From NCBI GenBank assembly GCA_030445875.1, contig JASUSX010000016.1:1-14700 (forward strand): 14,700 nt of DNA. Direction: 5' to 3'. The notes below the pieces were generated by a model that did not search any database, was not told where the DNA came from, and saw only the letters and a program-made list of their open reading frames with translations. Positions 7,241 to 14,700 of this stretch are shown piece after piece; positions within the stretch are counted from its first letter, which is position 1; each line of letters opens with the position of its first letter. This DNA comes from Clostridia bacterium. GTDB taxonomy: Bacteria; Bacillota; DSM-521; Neomoorellales; Neomoorellaceae. The position numbers and the translations under genes are program-made.

Positions 7241-7387
7241 CTACTTCTTTTCTTTGCTCTCGCAGGGCTGGTTGCTGACCGTAATGGAGGTCTTGCAGGC
7301 CGACTGGCAGGAAACATGGCAGTTGCCACAACCGCCCTGGCGGACGCTCTCCTGCAGGCGGGGCGTAAAAACTGTCTGGATATGCAT
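7241..7387 (-). CDS. scfA: SCIFF-family ranthipeptide precursor (five-cysteine variant)
   Basis: This 48-residue peptide is the substrate of the radical SAM maturase encoded next to it. It starts MHIQTVFTPRLQESV and carries the family core GGCGNCHVSCQSACK, then TSITVSNQPC and a short charged tail ESKEKK. Cysteines are C20, C23, C27, C31 and C42. In the SCIFF family a further Cys normally stands just before the acceptor Thr; here it is Ile35. The donor and acceptor of the thioether known from relatives (Cys32 to Thr37) correspond to C31 and T36 and are kept. The ATG at 7387 has AGGAGG 7 bases upstream. The gene begins 14 bases after the rpsI stop with no terminator between, so it should be co-transcribed with rplM-rpsI. 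The mature product's role is not established; signalling roles have been proposed for ranthipeptides in other clostridia. Confidence 0.92.
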   Translation of the reverse strand: MHIQTVFTPRLQESVRQGGCGNCHVSCQSACKTSITVSNQPCESKEKK

Positions 7388-7401
7388 GGGCGACCCTCCT
7401 G

Positions 7402-7794
7402 TTAACGCTTGGAAAATTGTGGTGCCTTGCGAGCCTTCTTCAGGCCGTACTTTCTTCTCTCCTTCATACGCGGGTCGCGGGTGAGGAAACCGTTCTGTTT
7501 CAGCACCGGCCGCAATTCGCTATCAGCCTGTAGCAGGGCGCGGGTGATCCCCATCCGGATGGCCCCCGCCTGGCCGGTGGTCCCGCCGCCTTCTACCTTA
7601 GCCAGGACATCAAAGCGACCCTGGTTGTTGGTAACCTCCAGGGGCTGACGGACCTGCATCTCCAGGATCTTCTGGCCAAAATATTCCTCCAGGGGACGGC
7701 CGTTAACGATCAACCGGCCTTCACCGGGAACCAGGCGCACCCTGGCCACAGCGTTCTTACGCCGTCCCGTGCCGAAAAACTGTACCTGGGCCAA
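7402..7794 (-). CDS. rpsI: 30S ribosomal protein S9
   Basis: S9 is a 30S head protein whose C-terminal tail reaches toward the P-site tRNA. The 130-residue product has the family core ([19 protein letters not shown] near the N-terminus, [15 protein letters not shown] in the middle) and the conserved basic end [11 protein letters not shown]. The start codon is TTG, fixed by AAGGAGG 8 bases upstream. That Shine-Dalgarno sequence contains the rplM stop codon (TAAGGAGG), so the two genes are translationally coupled. The scfA peptide gene follows after 14 bases without a terminator, which makes S9 part of the same transcript as the SCIFF pair. Confidence 0.97.
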   Translation of the reverse strand: MAQVQFFGTGRRKNAVARVRLVPGEGRLIVNGRPLEEYFGQKILEMQVRQPLEVTNNQGRFDVLAKVEGGGTTGQAGAIRMGITRALLQADSELRPVLKQNGFLTRDPRMKERRKYGLKKARKAPQFSKR

Positions 7795-7807
7795 TAATCT
7801 CGCCTCC

Positions 7808-8242
7808 TTAATCCCTGATTTCCCAGTTCTGGGGCTGCTGGGCGGCGTGGGGGTGGTCAGTGCTACGGTAAACCTTTAGCTTCTTCGCTATCTGGTTCCC
7901 CAGACGGTTGTGGGGGATCATCCCCTTCACTGCCTTTTCAATGGCCCGCTCGGGGAAGGTCTGTAACAGCTGGTCGTAGTTTATTACCTTCAGCCCGCCG
8001 GGGTAACCGCTATAGCGGATATATTTTTTTTGCTGCCGCTTCTTGCCGGTAAGGCGCACCTTCTCGGCATTAATAATGATCACATGATCGCCGCAGTCCA
8101 CGTTCGGGGTAAAAAGGGGTTTGTGCTTGCCCCGGAGAAGGCGAGCTGCTTCTGTGGCTACTCGGCCCAGGGTTTTACCGGCCGCGTCGATAACGTACCA
8201 CTTGCGCTCCACCTCGCGTGGTTTGGCCATAAAGGTGGACAT
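7808..8242 (-). CDS. rplM: 50S ribosomal protein L13
   Basis: L13 is an early-assembly 50S protein. The 144-residue product begins [20 protein letters not shown] and contains [15 protein letters not shown] and the conserved [19 protein letters not shown] segment; length fits the family. The ATG at 8242 is preceded by AGGAGGG at a good distance. A second in-frame ATG four codons later lacks comparable spacing. A near-consensus promoter lies just upstream, with an expected leader of only about 20 to 25 bases, so there is no room for a structured L13 leader. rpsI follows after 13 bases. Confidence 0.97.
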   Translation of the reverse strand: MSTFMAKPREVERKWYVIDAAGKTLGRVATEAARLLRGKHKPLFTPNVDCGDHVIIINAEKVRLTGKKRQQKKYIRYSGYPGGLKVINYDQLLQTFPERAIEKAVKGMIPHNRLGNQIAKKLKVYRSTDHPHAAQQPQNWEIRD

Positions 8243-8271
8243 TTTCTCCCTCCTGTTCCTGTCACGAAACT

Positions 8272-8300
8272 ATTTTAAGCAATTGCACCAGGCAAGTCAA
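8272..8300 (-). promoter_or_regulatory. Near-consensus sigma-A promoter for rplM-rpsI-scfA-scfB
   Basis: On the minus strand TTGACT (8295-8300) and TAAAAT (8272-8277) are separated by exactly 17 bases. The -35 element starts 5 bases after the truA stop codon. This is the best promoter match in the window and gives the L13/S9/SCIFF unit its own start of transcription in addition to possible read-through from truA, as no terminator separates them. Confidence 0.8.
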
Positions 8301-8305
8301 GCAAA

Positions 8306-9046
8306 TTAGTATTCTACCCGCACCAGGCACAACCCCTGGGGTGGGGCTGTTGGTCCGGCCCTGGACCGGCACCGGGCGGCGATGATCCCCGGCATATCCT
8401 CCGGCCGCAGGCGGCCGCGGCCCACTTCTACCAGGGTTCCCACCATAATCCTGACCATATGATAGAGGAAGCCATTGGCTACGACATCGAAGTAAAGGAA
8501 ATCGCCCTGCCGGCTGAGCTCCGCCTGCAGTACCTCCCGCTCAAAGTGGCGGACCGGGCTGCCGGCAGCGCAAAAGGAGCGAAAGTCGTGCCTCCCCTGA
8601 AGATAAGCGGCCCCAGCAGCCATGGCCTCGTAGTCCAGGTGCTCCCTGACCTGCCAGCTATAGCGCCGGCTGAAGACATCGGGCAGGCTGTGGTTATAGA
8701 TGGTATAACGATACCATTTCCAGCGGGCGCTGTAACGGGCGTGAAACCCTTCCGAGACCACCGCGGCGGCCAGGGCTGCGATGTCCCCGGGCAGGACGCT
8801 ATTCAGGGCCAGGGGCCAGCGTGCCAACGGGATGCGGCTGCCGGTGCTAAAGCTGATCACCTGGCCGCGGGCATGGACCCCGGCGTCAGTCCGCCCGGCT
8901 GCTACCGGCTTGATAGCCTCCCCCGTCAGCTGCTCCAGAGCTGCGGTTACTACCCCCTGGATGGTAGGCCCGTGGGCGGCCGGCTGGATCTGCCAGCCAG
9001 CGTAATTGGTGCCATCGTAAGCCAGGGTAATCTTCAGATGTGGCAT
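8306..9046 (-). CDS. truA: tRNA pseudouridine(38-40) synthase TruA
   Basis: TruA converts uridines 38 to 40 in the anticodon stem-loop of many tRNAs to pseudouridine. With the ATG at 9046 the product has 246 residues, the usual bacterial length. It opens with MPHLKITLAYDGTNYAGWQ, the typical family N-terminus. The catalytic aspartate is D54 in GRTDAGVHA, and the C-terminus carries AGPTAPPQGLCLVRVEY. The frame stays open upstream to a TTG at 9094 inside the end of ecfT. I rejected that start because it would add 16 residues not expected in the family and has no well-placed ribosome site. The ATG has only a G-rich site (GGGGG) nearby. Position between ecfT and rplM is the standard Firmicutes arrangement. 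Confidence 0.95.
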   Translation of the reverse strand: MPHLKITLAYDGTNYAGWQIQPAAHGPTIQGVVTAALEQLTGEAIKPVAAGRTDAGVHARGQVISFSTGSRIPLARWPLALNSVLPGDIAALAAAVVSEGFHARYSARWKWYRYTIYNHSLPDVFSRRYSWQVREHLDYEAMAAGAAYLQGRHDFRSFCAAGSPVRHFEREVLQAELSRQGDFLYFDVVANGFLYHMVRIMVGTLVEVGRGRLRPEDMPGIIAARCRSRAGPTAPPQGLCLVRVEY

Positions 9047-9083
9047 GACGTTAGCCCCCACAGTGCTGGAATAGAACTCCAGG

Positions 9084-9872
9084 CTAGCCGCCAAACCTTA
9101 ATCGGTAATACGCTGTCCCGGCGGCCAGGGCACCGGCCAGCAGGAGGAAGAGGAAGTCAGCCGCCTGAAAGCTCAGCTGGCGCATCCTGGTGCGGCCCTC
9201 ACCCCCTCGGTAGGCCCGGGCCTCCATGGCCTCGGCCAGGCCTTCAGCGCGGCGAAAGGCGCTGATAAAGAGGGGGATAACCAGGGGCATCAGGTTCTTA
9301 ACCTGTAGCCCGCGAAAGGAGGCCCCCCGGGCCACCTGGGCCCGCATAATGCGCTCTGCCTCTTCCAGCAGGGTGGGTACGAACCTTAAAGCCAGGGTTA
9401 ACATCAGGGCCAGTTCCTCGGCCGGCAAGCCTACCCTTTGCCCGGGCCGCAATAAGCGTTCCAGGCCGTCGGCCAGGGCCAGGGGATCGGTAGTCGCCAT
9501 GAGCAAACTGGCGGCCAGGACCAGAAAGAAAACCCTGGCCAGGGCCAGCAGGCCATAATTCAGCCCTTGCCGGGTTAATTGCAGCGGGCCTATGGTCGCC
9601 ATTACCTCCCCGGGCGTCAGGGCCACCTGGAAGATAAAGATGATAGCCAGGAAGATAACCAGTGGCCGTAACTGGCGCCAAATAAAGGATAGGGGCAGAC
9701 CGGCCAGGATAATAGCCGGCACTGCAGCGGATCCCACCAGGAAGGCGCTGGCTCCTGTAGGGGCGGCCAGGAGGGCGACCCCGTAAAGGAACAGGCCCAG
9801 GAGCTTGGCCCGGGGGTCCAGGTGGTGGATACCGCTCTTACCGGGTATATACTGCCCCAGTTCCAGGACCAT
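9084..9872 (-). CDS. ecfT: ECF transporter transmembrane coupling protein EcfT
   Basis: EcfT is the membrane scaffold of energy-coupling-factor importers: it links substrate-binding S proteins to the two ATPases. The 262-residue product begins [21 protein letters not shown], a typical EcfT start, and has several hydrophobic segments in its N-terminal half and a last one at the C-terminus. The cytoplasmic coupling region carries the two Ala-Arg signatures, VARGASF (about residues 180-186) and EARAYRGG (about 217-224). The frame is open upstream to 9986, but the ATG at 9872 overlaps the ecfA2 stop codon by one base (TAATG) and has a G-rich ribosome site, so I place the start there. No S component is encoded in the window. 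Confidence 0.94.
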   Translation of the reverse strand: MVLELGQYIPGKSGIHHLDPRAKLLGLFLYGVALLAAPTGASAFLVGSAAVPAIILAGLPLSFIWRQLRPLVIFLAIIFIFQVALTPGEVMATIGPLQLTRQGLNYGLLALARVFFLVLAASLLMATTDPLALADGLERLLRPGQRVGLPAEELALMLTLALRFVPTLLEEAERIMRAQVARGASFRGLQVKNLMPLVIPLFISAFRRAEGLAEAMEARAYRGGEGRTRMRQLSFQAADFLFLLLAGALAAGTAYYRLRFGG

Positions 9873-10735
9873 TAGCCACCACCCCCCAGCCAGGCCAGGA
9901 TGGCGTCGCGGGCTTCGGCCAGGTTCAAAACATCCAGGGGTACAGGCGCCCCCTGTCGGTGCAAACCTTGCATCAGCCGGGTCCAAGAGGGCGGCAAAAG
10001 GCCGTAGGACCTTAAAGCCTCCCCCTGGCGAAAAATCTCCCGCGGCGTACCCTGGAGGGCCACCCGGCCCTGGTGCAGGACCACCACCTGCCGGGCCAGT
10101 TCCGCCACGTCGGCCATGTTATGGGAGATCAGGACTACGGCCCGGGCGGGCTGCTGGCAAAAAGCGCGGATTAATTTGATAATCCCTGCCCGGCCGGCTG
10201 GGTCCAGGCCCGCCGTTGGCTCATCCAGGATTAAGACCTCCGGCTCCAGGGCCAGGATCCCGGCAATGGCCACCCGGCGCTGTTGTCCCCCGCTTAAGGT
10301 GAAGGGGGAACGACCACCCAAACCATCCGGGTCCAGACCTACGGCCCTGAGGGCCGCCTTCACCCTTACCCCTACCTGGTCGGCCGGGAGGCCCATATTG
10401 CGGGGGCCAAAGGCGATATCCTCGGCCACCGTTTCGGCAAAGAGCTGCTGTTCGGGTTGCTGGAAAACCATACCTACCTTCTGCCAGAGGGAGAGGCCTT
10501 TCCCTATCCCTTTCCCCCTGCCCCGCACCGGTTGCCCGTTCAAGGTCACTCGGCCGGACACCGGCTCCAGCAAGCCGGCCAGGAGCATGGCCAGGGTCGA
10601 CTTGCCTGAGCCGCCGGCCCCGGTTATAGCCAGGAAATCGCCCGGTGCAACCCTCAGGTTGATATCTTTTAACACCGGCCATTGCCGGCCGGCTGCCTGG
10701 TAGGCAAAGGTTACTTCCTGGAGACTAATTTCCAT
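9872..10735 (-). CDS. ecfA2: ECF transporter ATP-binding protein EcfA2
   Basis: This is the second ATPase of the ECF module, forming a heterodimer with EcfA1 to drive uptake of vitamins or metal ions. The 287-residue product has Walker [10 protein letters not shown] (about residues 39-47), Q-loop [10 protein letters not shown] (92 onward), ABC signature LSGGQQRR (147 onward), Walker B VLILDEP with E172, and H-loop H205. The C-terminal part after about 240 matches the EcfA extension. I chose the ATG at 10735 ([13 protein letters not shown]); the frame continues upstream to a TTG at 10768 that lacks a good ribosome site. The gene overlaps the end of ecfA1 by 25 bases, and the AGGAG is rather far (14 bases) from the ATG, so re-initiation or coupling is likely. 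Confidence 0.94.
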   Translation of the reverse strand: MEISLQEVTFAYQAAGRQWPVLKDINLRVAPGDFLAITGAGGSGKSTLAMLLAGLLEPVSGRVTLNGQPVRGRGKGIGKGLSLWQKVGMVFQQPEQQLFAETVAEDIAFGPRNMGLPADQVGVRVKAALRAVGLDPDGLGGRSPFTLSGGQQRRVAIAGILALEPEVLILDEPTAGLDPAGRAGIIKLIRAFCQQPARAVVLISHNMADVAELARQVVVLHQGRVALQGTPREIFRQGEALRSYGLLPPSWTRLMQGLHRQGAPVPLDVLNLAEARDAILAWLGGGG

Positions 10736-11541
10736 AGGGCCCGGGCCAGCTCCTCTACCGTAATGCAATTAGCCGGTATTTTTAAGCCGGCTTGGCGCAA
10801 AATCTTACCCAGGGCCATTATATCCGGGAGCTTTAACCCGGCAGTGGCTAGCTTATCCTCCTGGAGCATTACCTCCGCCGGCGGGCCACTCAGGACCAGC
10901 CTGCCTGCCTGGAGGACCAGCATCCTGTCAGCCAGGACAGCCTCTTCCATATAATGGGTGATAAGGATGACCGCCAGGCCTTTGGCCTGGCGCAGGTCCA
11001 GCACCTGGCGGAAAACCTCTTCCCTGGCTACCGGGTCCAGCATCGCCGTGGCCTCATCGAGAACCAGGTAGCGCGGCGCCATGGCCAGGACCCCGGCCAA
11101 GGCCAGACGCTGTTTCTGCCCCCCCGAGAGGCGGTGGGGCGGCCGGGTCTCCAGGCCGCTTAAGCCTACGGCTGCCAGGGCGGCGGCCACCCTTTCCCTG
11201 ATCACCGCCGGGGGTAGACCCAGATTCTCCAGGCCGAAGGCTACATCGTCTGCTACCGTGGCCGCTACCAGCTGGTTATCGGGATCCTGGAAGACCATGC
11301 CCACCCGCCGGCGAATCTCGACCAGGGATTGCTCGTCCCTGCTATCCAGGCCGTCTACCAGGACCCGGCCTGCCCGGGGGCGCAGCAGGCCGTTTAGCAG
11401 CCTGGCCAGGGTGGATTTGCCCGATCCATTGGGACCGGTAATGGCCACAAACTCCCCGGGTTTAATAGTCAGACTTACCCCCGCCAGGGCGGGCAGGTTA
11501 GCTCCCGGATAGACAAAGGTAACACCCTGGACTTCAATCAT
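10711..11541 (-). CDS. ecfA1: ECF transporter ATP-binding protein EcfA1
   Basis: This is the first ATPase of the ECF module. The 276-residue product shows Walker [10 protein letters not shown] (residues 36-44), Q85 in VFQDPDNQL, signature LSGGQKQR (138-145), Walker B YLVLDEAT with catalytic E163, and H-loop H196 (LITHYMEE). DEAT in place of DEPT after Walker B is characteristic of EcfA1 and is one reason for assigning A1 rather than A2. The C-terminal extension (about 220-276) is typical. The ATG at 11541 comes only 3 bases after the rplQ stop and lacks a strong Shine-Dalgarno match, so translation probably depends on rplQ. Confidence 0.95.
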   Translation of the reverse strand: MIEVQGVTFVYPGANLPALAGVSLTIKPGEFVAITGPNGSGKSTLARLLNGLLRPRAGRVLVDGLDSRDEQSLVEIRRRVGMVFQDPDNQLVAATVADDVAFGLENLGLPPAVIRERVAAALAAVGLSGLETRPPHRLSGGQKQRLALAGVLAMAPRYLVLDEATAMLDPVAREEVFRQVLDLRQAKGLAVILITHYMEEAVLADRMLVLQAGRLVLSGPPAEVMLQEDKLATAGLKLPDIMALGKILRQAGLKIPANCITVEELARALWKLVSRK

Positions 11542-11544
11542 ACC

Positions 11545-11883
11545 CTAAACCAGTTCCACGCGTACCATGGGCGCACCATCGCCCTGCCGGAAACCGGTCT
11601 TCATCATCCTCGTGTAGCCGCCGTTTTTCTCCTGGTAACGCGGGGCAATCTCCTTAAAGAGCCTGGTGACCACGTCTTCATCCAACAGGTAGGCCAGGGC
11701 CAGGCGCCGGGCGTGGAGGTCACCCCTCTTGCCCAGGGAAATCATCTTCTCGGCCAGGCTCTGCAGTTCTTTCGCCCGCATCTCCGTAGTTTCTATCTTA
11801 CCTTCGCGTAAAAAAGAAGTGACAATATTACGCAGCAACATTTTACGATGGCCGGCCAGGCGGCCTAATTTACGGTAACCCAT
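11545..11883 (-). CDS. rplQ: 50S ribosomal protein L17
   Basis: L17 is a 50S protein near the peptide exit tunnel. The 112-residue product starts [19 protein letters not shown] and includes [19 protein letters not shown] and the C-terminal [19 protein letters not shown] segment, all typical. The short bacterial form without a C-terminal extension fits Firmicutes. The ATG start has AAGGGGGG upstream. It follows rpoA after 14 bases, the universal bacterial order, and is followed almost directly by ecfA1. Confidence 0.97.
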   Translation of the reverse strand: MGYRKLGRLAGHRKMLLRNIVTSFLREGKIETTEMRAKELQSLAEKMISLGKRGDLHARRLALAYLLDEDVVTRLFKEIAPRYQEKNGGYTRMMKTGFRQGDGAPMVRVELV

Positions 11884-11897
11884 CTTTGGTCCCCCCT

Positions 11898-12839
11898 TTA
11901 CCCCTCACTCTGACGCAATGATAAACCCATTTCATTAAGCTTTTGGGTAACCTCTTCCAGGGATTTTTTGCCCAGGTTACGCACCTTCATCATGTCTTCC
12001 TCGGTACGCTGCAACAATTCACCGACGGTATTGATGCCGGCTCGTTTGAGGCAGTTATAAGAACGGACCGATAAATCTAGCTCCTCGATGGACATGTCCA
12101 TGAGGCGGTCCTTACTCTCTTCCTCCTTCTCGACCATAGCCACTTCATCGCTAACCCGCTCCGTGAGGCCTAAAAAAAGGCGCATGTGTTCAATGAGGAT
12201 CCTGGCCGCAGAACTCACTGCTTCGTCAGGGGCAATGCTGCCGTCGGTCCAAACCTCCAGGGTCAATTTATCATAGTCAGTAACCTGGCCCACCCTGGTA
12301 TTCTCTACTCTATAGTTGGCTTTATGGACTGGCGAAAAAAGGGAATCGACGGGGATGATCCCTATCGGCTGGTCCTCTTTTTTATTCTTCTCGGCGCTGA
12401 CATAACCCCGCCCCTTCTCCACTGTCATTTCAATAAAGAGGCGGCCGCCCTTTTCCACGCTGGCAATATGGATCTCGGGGTTCAGGATCTCTATATCAGC
12501 GTCGGTAATGATGTCTGCAGCCGTAACTTCCCCTTCCCCTTCGGCTTCAATCCTGATTACTTTGGCCTCATCGCTGTACATCTTCATGGCCAGGGACTTC
12601 AGGTTTAAGATGATCTCGGTGGTGTCCTCTACCACCCCGGGGATGGTGGAAAACTCATGGAGAACGCCTTCGATCTTGACCGTGGTTACGGCAGCCCCGG
12701 GTAGCGAAGAAAGGAGGATCCGCCGCAGGGAATTCCCCAGGGTGATCCCGTAACCCCGCTCCAGGGGCTCGATAACGAACCGCCCATACTTATTAGTAAT
12801 GTCCAGGCACTCAATCCTGGGCCTTTCAATCTCAAGCAT
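11898..12839 (-). CDS. rpoA: DNA-directed RNA polymerase subunit alpha
   Basis: Alpha nucleates RNA polymerase assembly and contacts promoter UP elements and activators. The 313-residue product has the N-terminal dimerisation domain (about 1-230, with [21 protein letters not shown] and [14 protein letters not shown]), a short acidic linker (about 230-243) and the helix-hairpin-helix C-terminal domain (about 245-310, with [16 protein letters not shown] and [11 protein letters not shown]). Length is normal and no change is seen in the DNA-binding part. The ATG start has AAGGAGGGG 5 to 6 bases upstream. It lies 39 bases after rpsD in the alpha-operon order. Confidence 0.98.
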   Translation of the reverse strand: MLEIERPRIECLDITNKYGRFVIEPLERGYGITLGNSLRRILLSSLPGAAVTTVKIEGVLHEFSTIPGVVEDTTEIILNLKSLAMKMYSDEAKVIRIEAEGEGEVTAADIITDADIEILNPEIHIASVEKGGRLFIEMTVEKGRGYVSAEKNKKEDQPIGIIPVDSLFSPVHKANYRVENTRVGQVTDYDKLTLEVWTDGSIAPDEAVSSAARILIEHMRLFLGLTERVSDEVAMVEKEEESKDRLMDMSIEELDLSVRSYNCLKRAGINTVGELLQRTEEDMMKVRNLGKKSLEEVTQKLNEMGLSLRQSEG

Positions 12840-12878
12840 TGTACCCCTCCTTCTCGTGAGCCCGTCCAGGCAGTACTT

Positions 12879-13505
12879 TTACCGGGAGTACAGCTCAACG
12901 ATGAGGTGTTCCTGTACGGGGGCCTCGATTTGCTCCCGTGTTGGTAGGGCCAGAACATGGCCTTCCAGGGCTGCCGCATCGGCACTGAGCCAGGCCGGTA
13001 CTGTACGGTGGGCTGCCGCCGCGGCCAGCTCCTTAAAGCGTGGGCTCTCCTTGCTCTTGGCCCGCACGGCAATCACGTCACCCTGCCGTACGAGATAGGA
13101 AGGTATATTAACCTTACGGCCGTTTACCAGGAAATGGCCGTGCCGGACCAGGGTCCTTGCTTCAGCCCGGGAATCGGCAAATCCCAGCCGGTACACCACA
13201 TTATCCAGGCGACGCTCCAGCAAAGCCAGCAGGTTTTCACCGGTAACGCCCCGCATCCGTTCAGCCTTGACAAAGTAATTCCTGAATTGCCGTTCCAGAA
13301 TGCCGTAGATGCGGCGGGCTTTTTGCTTCTCCCTCAACTGCAGGCCGTATTCGGAGACCTTTTTCCGGGCCTGGCCGTGCTGGCCGGGGGCATAGGACCT
13401 CCTGCCCACCGCGCATTTCTCAGAATAACAGCGATCGCCCTTCAAGAAAAGCTTGGCACCCTCCCGCCGGCACAGCCGGCAGGTAGAGTCTGTATACCTT
13501 GCCAA
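12879..13505 (-). CDS. rpsD: 30S ribosomal protein S4 (zinc-binding form)
   Basis: S4 is a primary 16S rRNA-binding protein of the 30S body and often a translational regulator of its own operon. The 208-residue product carries four cysteines near the N-terminus (C9, C12, C26, C31; CRLC and CYSEKC), the zinc-binding C+ version. The rRNA-binding S4 domain follows with the [21 protein letters not shown] segment (about 90-110). The start codon is TTG, set by AAGGAGG 7 bases upstream. It sits between rpsK and rpoA. The 36 bases before it are too few for a known structured S4 leader, so any autoregulatory site would be elsewhere. Confidence 0.97.
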   Translation of the reverse strand: MARYTDSTCRLCRREGAKLFLKGDRCYSEKCAVGRRSYAPGQHGQARKKVSEYGLQLREKQKARRIYGILERQFRNYFVKAERMRGVTGENLLALLERRLDNVVYRLGFADSRAEARTLVRHGHFLVNGRKVNIPSYLVRQGDVIAVRAKSKESPRFKELAAAAAHRTVPAWLSADAAALEGHVLALPTREQIEAPVQEHLIVELYSR

Positions 13506-13541
13506 ATTATTACCTCCTTCGGATAGGAAATAGGTCCCGGG

Positions 13542-13937
13542 CTACACCCGACGGCGTTTGGGGGGCCGGCAACCGTTATGGGGAATGGGGGTAACGTCTT
13601 TGATGACGTTGACCTCCAGGCCGGCAGCCTGCAGGGAACGGATGGCTGCTTCCCGGCCCGCACCCGGACCTTTGACGTAACACTCCACTTCCCGCAGGCC
13701 GTGCTCCATGGCCTGTTTGGCGGCTGCTTCAGCTGCCATCTGGGCGGCAAAGGGCGTGCTCTTGCGGGAACCCTTAAAGCCCACCGTACCAGCGCTGGCC
13801 CAGGAGATGGCATTGCCATTTTTATCGGTAATAGTGACCATGGTGTTATTAAAGGTCGACTTTATATGAGCTACGCCGCTTTCAATATGCTTGCGGTCAC
13901 GCCGCCGCGGCCGGGCTGCTGTTTTACGTGGTGGCAT
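13542..13937 (-). CDS. rpsK: 30S ribosomal protein S11
   Basis: S11 is a 30S platform protein. The 131-residue product shows a basic N-terminal tail, the conserved [18 protein letters not shown] core (about residues 21-38), [16 protein letters not shown] and the C-terminal [16 protein letters not shown]. The ATG start has GGAGGAG upstream. That Shine-Dalgarno sequence is fused with the rpsM stop codon (TAAGGAGG), 12 bases before the start, so translation is likely coupled to S13. Confidence 0.98.
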   Translation of the reverse strand: MPPRKTAARPRRRDRKHIESGVAHIKSTFNNTMVTITDKNGNAISWASAGTVGFKGSRKSTPFAAQMAAEAAAKQAMEHGLREVECYVKGPGAGREAAIRSLQAAGLEVNVIKDVTPIPHNGCRPPKRRRV

Positions 13938-13949
13938 TGTTTCTCCTCC

Positions 13950-14321
13950 TTACTTCTTACGCCGTACGCCCACGGTCTTACGCGGGCCCTTGCGCGTCCG
14001 GGCATTAGTTTTAGTGCGCTGTCCCCGTACCGGCAGGCCCCGCCGGTGGCGCAGGCCGCGGTAACAACCAATTTCCATCAAGCGCTTGATGTTTAACGAA
14101 ACTTCCCGCCGTAGATCCCCTTCGACGGTTATATTCTTATCAATATATTCCCGCAGCCGGTTGACTTCCTCTTCCGTAAGGTCCCGCACCCGGGTATCAG
14201 GATTCACTGCCGTCTGGGCCAGAATCCGGTTCGCGGTCGGCCGGCCAATACCGTAGATATAGGTCAGGGCTGCTTCCACCCGCTTATCCCGCGGGAGGTC
14301 TACCCCGGCAATTCTCGCCAT
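13950..14321 (-). CDS. rpsM: 30S ribosomal protein S13
   Basis: S13 sits in the 30S head and forms intersubunit bridges with the 50S central protuberance. The 123-residue product begins [19 protein letters not shown], has the helix-two-turn-helix region [14 protein letters not shown], and ends in the basic tail [18 protein letters not shown] plus GVRRKK that contacts P-site tRNA. The ATG has AAGG 5 bases upstream within a G-rich region. It follows rpmJ after 18 bases. Confidence 0.98.
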   Translation of the reverse strand: MARIAGVDLPRDKRVEAALTYIYGIGRPTANRILAQTAVNPDTRVRDLTEEEVNRLREYIDKNITVEGDLRREVSLNIKRLMEIGCYRGLRHRRGLPVRGQRTKTNARTRKGPRKTVGVRRKK

Positions 14322-14339
14322 TTACGCCTTACCCCCTGT

Positions 14340-14453
14340 CTATCCCTGTTTTTGCTTGTGTTTGGGATTCTCACAAATGACCATTACCCGGCCTTTGCGT
14401 TTAATAATCTTGCACTTCTCACATATGGGCCTCACCGAAGGCTTGACTTTCAA
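14340..14453 (-). CDS. rpmJ: 50S ribosomal protein L36 (zinc-binding form)
   Basis: L36 is the smallest 50S protein. The 37-residue product begins [20 protein letters not shown] and ends [10 protein letters not shown]. The zinc ligands of the C+ form are all present: C11, C14, C27 and H32. The start codon is TTG, supported by AGGAGG 7 bases upstream. That ribosome site overlaps the infA stop codon (TAGGAGG), and the gap to infA is 11 bases. The last residue is Gly, as is usual for the family. Confidence 0.97.
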   Translation of the reverse strand: MKVKPSVRPICEKCKIIKRKGRVMVICENPKHKQKQG

Positions 14454-14464
14454 GGTAAACCCTC

Positions 14465-14683
14465 CTATTTATAACGATAAACGATGCGTCCCCTGCTCAA
14501 GTCATAAGGTGATAGTTCTACCGTTACCCGGTCACCGGGCAGGATCCGGATAAAGTTCATACGGATCTTGCCGGAAACATGGGCCAGTACCCGGTGCCCA
14601 TTGGCCAGCTCCACTCGAAACATGGCATTGGGCAGGGGTTCGATCACCTTACCTTCGACTTCGATAACATCCTCTCTGGCCAA
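14465..14683 (-). CDS. infA: Translation initiation factor IF-1
   Basis: IF-1 occupies the ribosomal A site during initiation and helps IF-2 and IF-3. The 72-residue product is a single OB-fold protein with [20 protein letters not shown] at the N-terminus, [19 protein letters not shown] in the middle and [11 protein letters not shown] at the end; length is exactly that of the family. The start codon is TTG, supported by a full AAGGAGG 7 bases upstream, so the gene is complete although only 17 bases precede it in the window. Confidence 0.97.
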   Translation of the reverse strand: MAREDVIEVEGKVIEPLPNAMFRVELANGHRVLAHVSGKIRMNFIRILPGDRVTVELSPYDLSRGRIVYRYK

Positions 14684-14700
14684 ATAAACCCCTCCTTCTT

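Noticed and set aside
8459..9265. Plus-strand open frame of 268 codons opposite truA and ecfT
   Set aside because: It is a shadow of two well-identified genes on the other strand and contains no domain pattern.
9100..11540. Very frequent CCAGG/CCTGGCC-like short words as a possible repeat family
   Set aside because: They occur in frame as common Leu, Ala and Gly codon combinations (CTG GCC, CAG GCC) of GC-rich genes, without regular spacing or extended identity.
10711..11541. DEAT instead of DEPT after Walker B in EcfA1 considered as a defect
   Set aside because: The catalytic glutamate is present and this substitution is usual in EcfA1 proteins.
12840..12878. Possible autoregulatory leader or separate promoter in front of rpoA
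   Set aside because: The 39 bases hold a ribosome site but no paired -35/-10 elements and no room for a structured ribosomal-protein binding site.

Overview
The window looks like a chromosomal segment of a GC-rich, thermophilic, anaerobic member of the Clostridia. I infer a Moorella-like organism. The grounds are the gene order infA-rpmJ-rpsM-rpsK-rpsD-rpoA-rplQ-ecfA1-ecfA2-ecfT-truA-rplM-rpsI, strong AGGAGG ribosome binding sites, many TTG start codons, cysteine-rich zinc forms of S4 and L36, and a SCIFF ranthipeptide pair (a Clostridia hallmark). Every gene I can support lies on the minus strand, so transcription runs from high to low coordinates. No tRNA, rRNA, IS element, phage gene or CRISPR array is visible, and no gene-free stretch exceeds about 200 bases.

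Region 14683-8306 (first in transcription) is the end of the large ribosomal-protein cluster. It holds IF-1, L36, S13, S11, S4, RNA polymerase alpha and L17, then the energising module of an ECF vitamin/metal transporter (two ATPases and EcfT, no S component) and the tRNA pseudouridine synthase TruA. Genes are spaced by a few bases or overlap, several stop codons lie inside the next gene's Shine-Dalgarno sequence, and I see no internal terminator.

Region 8300-5733 starts at a near-consensus promoter (TTGACT-17 bp-TAAAAT) and carries rplM, rpsI and, only 14 bases further on, a 48-residue SCIFF precursor peptide gene (scfA, 7241-7387) followed by its radical SAM/SPASM maturase (scfB). A stable hairpin with a short U-rich tail separates precursor from maturase and probably lowers maturase expression. 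The peptide has five cysteines where the family normally has six: the position before the cross-link acceptor Thr is Ile. This is the most interesting locus here.

Region 5662-53 holds envelope and redox genes in short units closed by clear intrinsic terminators: a membrane-anchored LysM-G5-M23 cell-wall peptidase; thioredoxin reductase (own promoter TTGCCT-17-TATAAT) with a small CopZ-like metal-binding protein; an exported gluzincin-type (HExxH) peptidase; and an HtrA/DegP-type serine protease coupled to the 23S rRNA methyltransferase RlmH.
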